A DNA stretch of 64,000 bases, taken from contig NZ_JAOQJS010000004.1 in assembly GCF_025567345.1 (NCBI RefSeq), positions 1-64,000 on the forward strand, in the 5' to 3' direction. The DNA is from Coprococcus ammoniilyticus. GTDB taxonomy: Bacteria > Bacillota > Clostridia > Lachnospirales > Lachnospiraceae. The notes under the pieces were generated by a model, which saw only the letters and a list, made by a program, of their open reading frames with translations, ran no database searches and was not told where the DNA came from. The position numbers were made by a program, and so were the translations under genes. This document shows, piece after piece, positions 61,829 to 64,000 of this stretch; positions within the stretch are counted from its first letter, which is position 1; the number at the start of each line of letters is the position of its first letter.

Positions 61829-63811
61829 ATGATGAAACATTTAGTAAGAATCGCGTCCGTATCACCAAGAGTACATCTTGGTAATGTAACAAAGAACTGT
61901 AAGGAGCTTGAAACAGTTTATAGAACCTATGCAGAACAGGTAGACGTTATTGTGACGCCGGAACTGTCACTGACCGGATACACCTGCGGGGATCTGTTTG
62001 TGAACCGTCATCTGATCGACAGGGCAGAAGAAGGACTGTTACAATTGGCGGAAATGACAGCAGAATATGGCAAAAAGGGCGCAGCACTTGTTGTCGGTGT
62101 GCCATATGAAGTAGACGGAGAATTATTTAACTGTGGAGCTTTTTTATGGAACGGAATGGTGCTCGCACTCGTTCCGAAGATCTACCTGCCGAATTACGGA
62201 GAGTTTTATGAGAAACGGTGGTTTAGTGGAAGACGTGTAGAGAACCGGACAGTTGAACTGGCAGATGGATCGGAAACTTTATTTGGCAATTCCATCCTGA
62301 TCGAGATGACGGATCCGAATCAGCAGGAGGAGCATGTTACATTTGGCATGGAGATCTGCGAGGATCTCTGGACACCGATCGCACCGGGAAGACTGCTGAC
62401 ACTTCAGGGAGCAGAGATCCTGCTCAATCTGTCGGCATCCAATGAAGTGATCGGAAAGGAACAGTACAGAAGAACACTGACAGGAAGTATGTCATCCTCC
62501 TGTATCTGTGGATATGTCTATACATCAGCCGGAGCCTATGAATCAACCTCGGATATGGTATTTTCCGGACACAATCTGATGTATGAAAACGGAAAATTAT
62601 TAGGCGAGATCAAGCCATTTGAAGATGGGATCCTGATCCGTGATTTTAATATGACAAAGATCCGCCATGATCGTCTGGCAAATAAATCCTTTGCGGAGTG
62701 TAAACGGAATTTTGAAGCCGGAGAATACATGACAGTAAACTGCGAGAAGGTATTTGCAGAGAAAAAAGAAGTATGCGCAAAGGTTTCCATGACACCATTT
62801 GTTCCATCAAAGAACAGACTGGAACGATGCCGGTCGATCTTTGCAATGCAGGTTGCAGGTCTGCAAAGGAGAATCGAAGCCACACATGCGTCATGTATCG
62901 TTGTTGGCGTATCCGGTGGACTGGATTCTACGCTGGCACTTCTGGTATCCGCACAGGCAGTAAAGAATCTCGGACTGCCACCGGAGACAGTAACCGGTAT
63001 CACGATGCCGGGATTTGGAACGACGAAACGCACAAAAAGCAATTCAACAACGCTTATGGAACTGCTTGGATGTGACATCCGGGAGATCAGCATCGTAGAT
63101 TCTGTCCGTCAGCATTTTGCAGATATCGGGCAGGATGAAACAGTACATGATATTACATATGAGAACTGTCAGGCGAGAGAGCGGACACAGATCTTGATGG
63201 ATGTAGCCAATAAAGAGGGCGGATTTGTGATCGGAACCGGTGATTTGTCAGAACTTGCACTTGGCTGGTGTACCTATAACGGAGACCACATGAGCATGTA
63301 TGCGGTGAATACCAGCATCCCGAAGACTCTGGTCCGGACTCTGGTAGATGAAGTTGGACATGATATGGATCGAAATGGATTCCCGGGAATCAAGGACGTG
63401 ATCGAGGATATCATTGATACGCCGGTAAGTCCTGAACTGCTTCCGCCGAATGCGGATGGAACGATCGCACAGAAGACAGAGGATACTGTTGGATCCTATA
63501 TCCTGCATGATTTCTTCTTGTATTACACACTGCGTTATGGCATGGAGCCGGAAGATGTCTATGACCTTTGTAAAGAAGCGGTAAGACAGAGCGTAGAAGC
63601 TTCGGAAGATGGGGAAATAGAAGCATATACATTTACAGATGAAGAGATAAAGAAATGGCAGAAGGTATTCTATACCAGATTTTTCCGTCAGCAGTTTAAA
63701 CGTAACTGTATGCCGGATGGCGTAAAGGTCGGTACGGTATCGGTAAGCCCAAGAGGGGATCTGAGACTGCCATCCGAGATAGAATTTGAGGATTTCCTTA
63801 CTTTCGAATAG
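61829..63811 (+). CDS. nadE: glutamine-dependent NAD+ synthase
   Basis: 660 residues (ATG 61829 or 61832). N-terminal nitrilase-type glutaminase (about 1-290): ELSLTGYTCGDLF (Glu), PKIYLPNYGEFYEKRWF (Lys) and GMEICEDLWTP (Cys). C-terminal ammonia-dependent synthase (about 340-660) with SGGLDSTLAL and the NTSIPKTLVRTL stretch. Uses glutamine to convert NaAD to NAD+. The size and domain order match the large bacterial form. Confidence 0.96.
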   Translation: MMKHLVRIASVSPRVHLGNVTKNCKELETVYRTYAEQVDVIVTPELSLTGYTCGDLFVNRHLIDRAEEGLLQLAEMTAEYGKKGAALVVGVPYEVDGELFNCGAFLWNGMVLALVPKIYLPNYGEFYEKRWFSGRRVENRTVELADGSETLFGNSILIEMTDPNQQEEHVTFGMEICEDLWTPIAPGRLLTLQGAEILLNLSASNEVIGKEQYRRTLTGSMSSSCICGYVYTSAGAYESTSDMVFSGHNLMYENGKLLGEIKPFEDGILIRDFNMTKIRHDRLANKSFAECKRNFEAGEYMTVNCEKVFAEKKEVCAKVSMTPFVPSKNRLERCRSIFAMQVAGLQRRIEATHASCIVVGVSGGLDSTLALLVSAQAVKNLGLPPETVTGITMPGFGTTKRTKSNSTTLMELLGCDIREISIVDSVRQHFADIGQDETVHDITYENCQARERTQILMDVANKEGGFVIGTGDLSELALGWCTYNGDHMSMYAVNTSIPKTLVRTLVDEVGHDMDRNGFPGIKDVIEDIIDTPVSPELLPPNADGTIAQKTEDTVGSYILHDFFLYYTLRYGMEPEDVYDLCKEAVRQSVEASEDGEIEAYTFTDEEIKKWQKVFYTRFFRQQFKRNCMPDGVKVGTVSVSPRGDLRLPSEIEFEDFLTFE

Positions 63812-63925
63812 AACTGGAATAGAGGAAAATATGAACCGTTACAAACGATAATTAAGCTTATTAAAGATTGTTTCAGAGTTGAATTATGATATAGTAGATG
63901 GAAATTGCAACCTGAAACTGATCGT

Positions 63926-63950
63926 ACATTCATAACAGGGATATGAATGT
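63926..63950 (+). promoter_or_regulatory. palindrome before the last gene
   Basis: ACATTCATA-N7-TATGAATGT, a perfect 9-bp inverted repeat, lies 24 bp before the ATG at 63974. It is the size of a repressor operator or a small hairpin in the leader. Confidence 0.45.
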
Positions 63951-63973
63951 CGGTTCATAAAAAGGAGAGAGAT

Positions 63974-64000
63974 ATGAAATTAGAATTACAGGGCATCAAA
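63974..64000 (+). CDS. start of a further gene (cut by the window end)
   Basis: ATG 63974 behind AAAGGAGAGAG begins MKLELQGIK before the window ends. Nine residues are too few to name the protein. Confidence 0.6.

Overview
The window looks like a chromosomal segment of an anaerobic gut Clostridium-type bacterium, most likely a Lachnospiraceae member (Roseburia/Coprococcus-like). The evidence is low to moderate G+C, strong AGGAGG ribosome sites, [FeFe]-hydrogenase maturases HydE/HydG/HydF, a minimal SufC/SufB-type Fe-S system, a permuted family 3 glucosidase, and many surface lipoproteins and Ser/Thr-rich cell-surface proteins. I cannot fix the genus. There are no rRNA, tRNA, CRISPR, transposase or phage genes.

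Layout. Positions 1-6.5 kb are an A+T-rich accessory block of small, same-strand, mostly single-gene units: the C-terminal half of a DUF4143 ATPase, yjdF behind a probable azaaromatic riboswitch, three GNAT acetyltransferases (one internally deleted), a cupin, a DUF3784 and a DUF3267 membrane protein, several unknowns and a decayed second DUF4143 ATPase. A short sequence (AAATCGGAATT) recurs between these units. From 6.5 to 13.6 kb come an AEC transporter, a CHASE-GGDEF-PAS protein, a YibE/F membrane protein and a large secreted metallophosphoesterase. From 13.9 to 23.2 kb lies a tight four-gene run: a permuted GH3 glucosidase, a 1391-residue membrane vWA protein, an Ig-domain membrane protein and a Tyr/Gly-repeat membrane protein. 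The function of the last three is unknown to me.

After panD (minus strand), 24.2-33.5 kb carries four tandem paralogous lipoproteins, an esterase-methyltransferase fusion and a GH25 lysozyme-like protein. From 33.6 to 48.7 kb come another lipoprotein, a B12-binding radical SAM enzyme, alanine racemase, hydE, a TPP riboswitch with thiC, a ThrE-type exporter, a LysR regulator, a ketopantoate reductase-like enzyme, a CIRCE-controlled Hsp20, a LUD protein, and a divergent HTH/Ser-Thr kinase pair. From 48.9 to 64 kb come a membrane protein, sufC/sufB, purC, a polysaccharide deacetylase broken by an in-frame TGA, a MATE exporter, an NSS symporter, a ZIP transporter, hydG-hydF, a 39-residue peptide gene, nadE and the start of one more gene.

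The most unusual non-coding content is in the gaps between converging genes. Two gaps (23.3 and 46.3 kb) hold copies of a roughly 150-nt structured element with a conserved core, GAAA tetraloop and compensatory stem changes. Two others (36.5-36.8 and 39.4-39.7 kb) hold a second family with a different conserved core inside very long imperfect stems.
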